Below are positions 6,052 through 6,285 of a stretch of 6,285 nucleotides of DNA, piece after piece. Position 1 is the stretch's first letter. Each line of letters starts with the position of its first letter. The notes below the pieces were generated by a model, which saw nothing but the letters and a program-made list of their open reading frames with translations, was not told the DNA's origin and did not search any database. A program made the position numbers and the translations under genes. The stretch comes from Nitrospiraceae bacterium (GTDB taxonomy: Bacteria > Nitrospirota > Thermodesulfovibrionia > Thermodesulfovibrionales > UBA9159), in contig DMNE01000426.1 of NCBI GenBank assembly GCA_003453735.1, positions 1-6,285 of the forward strand, in the 5' to 3' direction.

Positions 6052-6285
6052 TCAGTATGCTCCCCTCATCTCCAGGACAACTTTGACCGTCTTAAATAAT
6101 ATCTCTATATCAAGCCACAGGGACCAGTTCCAGATATACCACGCATCGAGTTTTATCCTGTAGTCATAAGTGGTATTGCTTCTGCCAGAAACCTGCCAGA
6201 GACCGGTAATGCCGGGTGGAACACTGAAACAGATCGAGCTCATGTTTCTGTAATAGGTATCGACTTCATGCTGAGTGACCGGTCT
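6052..6285 (-). CDS. Polyisoprenyl-phosphate sugar phosphotransferase (WbaP-like), C-terminal end
   Basis: This is the last 77 residues of a bacterial sugar transferase of the WbaP/WcaJ type. Such enzymes move a hexose-1-phosphate from a nucleotide sugar to undecaprenyl phosphate at the inner membrane, the first step of exopolysaccharide, capsule or O-antigen repeat assembly. The frame is open to the window edge, so the start, the membrane segments and most of the catalytic domain are not seen. Recognition rests on the conserved end: PPGITGLWQVSGRS near residues 23-36, TTYDYRIKLDAWYIWNWSL next, then WLDIEILFKTVKVVL and a final RGAY. These match the family pattern PGITGLWQVSGR...Y...RLD..Y..NWS.WLD..IL.KT...V. 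The ATG at 6243 is internal and not a real start. It lies on the same strand 45 bp upstream of gspE, but a promoter in the gap suggests a transcription-unit boundary. The sugar specificity cannot be read from this fragment. Confidence 0.9.
   Translation of the reverse strand, partial: RPVTQHEVDTYYRNMSSICFSVPPGITGLWQVSGRSNTTYDYRIKLDAWYIWNWSLWLDIEILFKTVKVVLEMRGAY

Overview
The window is one dense minus-strand locus from a Gram-negative (diderm) bacterium. It encodes the inner-membrane and pseudopilus part of a type II secretion system (T2SS). All genes run right to left. In transcription order they are the C-terminal end of a polyisoprenyl-phosphate sugar phosphotransferase (6052-6285, cut by the window edge), then gspE, gspF, gspH, gspI, gspJ, gspK, and the N-terminal part of a gspL/PilM-like gene (1-495, cut by the other edge). 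No RNA gene, transposon, CRISPR array, intact long repeat or clear terminator is visible. No stretch above about 115 bases lacks a gene.

The genes make one machine. GspE is the hexameric cytoplasmic ATPase and GspF is the inner-membrane platform it acts on. GspH, GspI, GspJ and GspK are minor pseudopilins, expected to form the tip and initiation complex of the pseudopilus. GspL is the membrane anchor that docks GspE. The stop and start codons overlap at gspE/gspF (TAGTG) and gspK/gspL (ATGA) and nearly touch at gspH/gspI and gspI/gspJ, so this looks like one translationally coupled operon. A TG-TATAAT extended -10 box sits in the 45-bp gap before gspE, so the operon probably starts there and not in the sugar-transferase gene.

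The most notable point is what is missing. The slot between gspF and gspH, where the major pseudopilin gene gspG usually lies, holds only a short gap with no pilin leader. gspC and gspD are also absent from upstream of gspE, where an exopolysaccharide-type glycosyl-1-phosphate transferase gene lies instead. The major pseudopilin and secretin must be encoded beyond the left edge or elsewhere in the genome.

Taxonomy is only an inference. The intermediate base composition, the PilM-like GspL and the juxtaposition with an exopolysaccharide gene fit Nitrospirota or Desulfobacterota-like lineages, but nothing here fixes it. I see no sign of a wholly new system: this is a recognisable T2SS operon with an unusual gene set. 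Several start codons needed correction and are discussed per gene.
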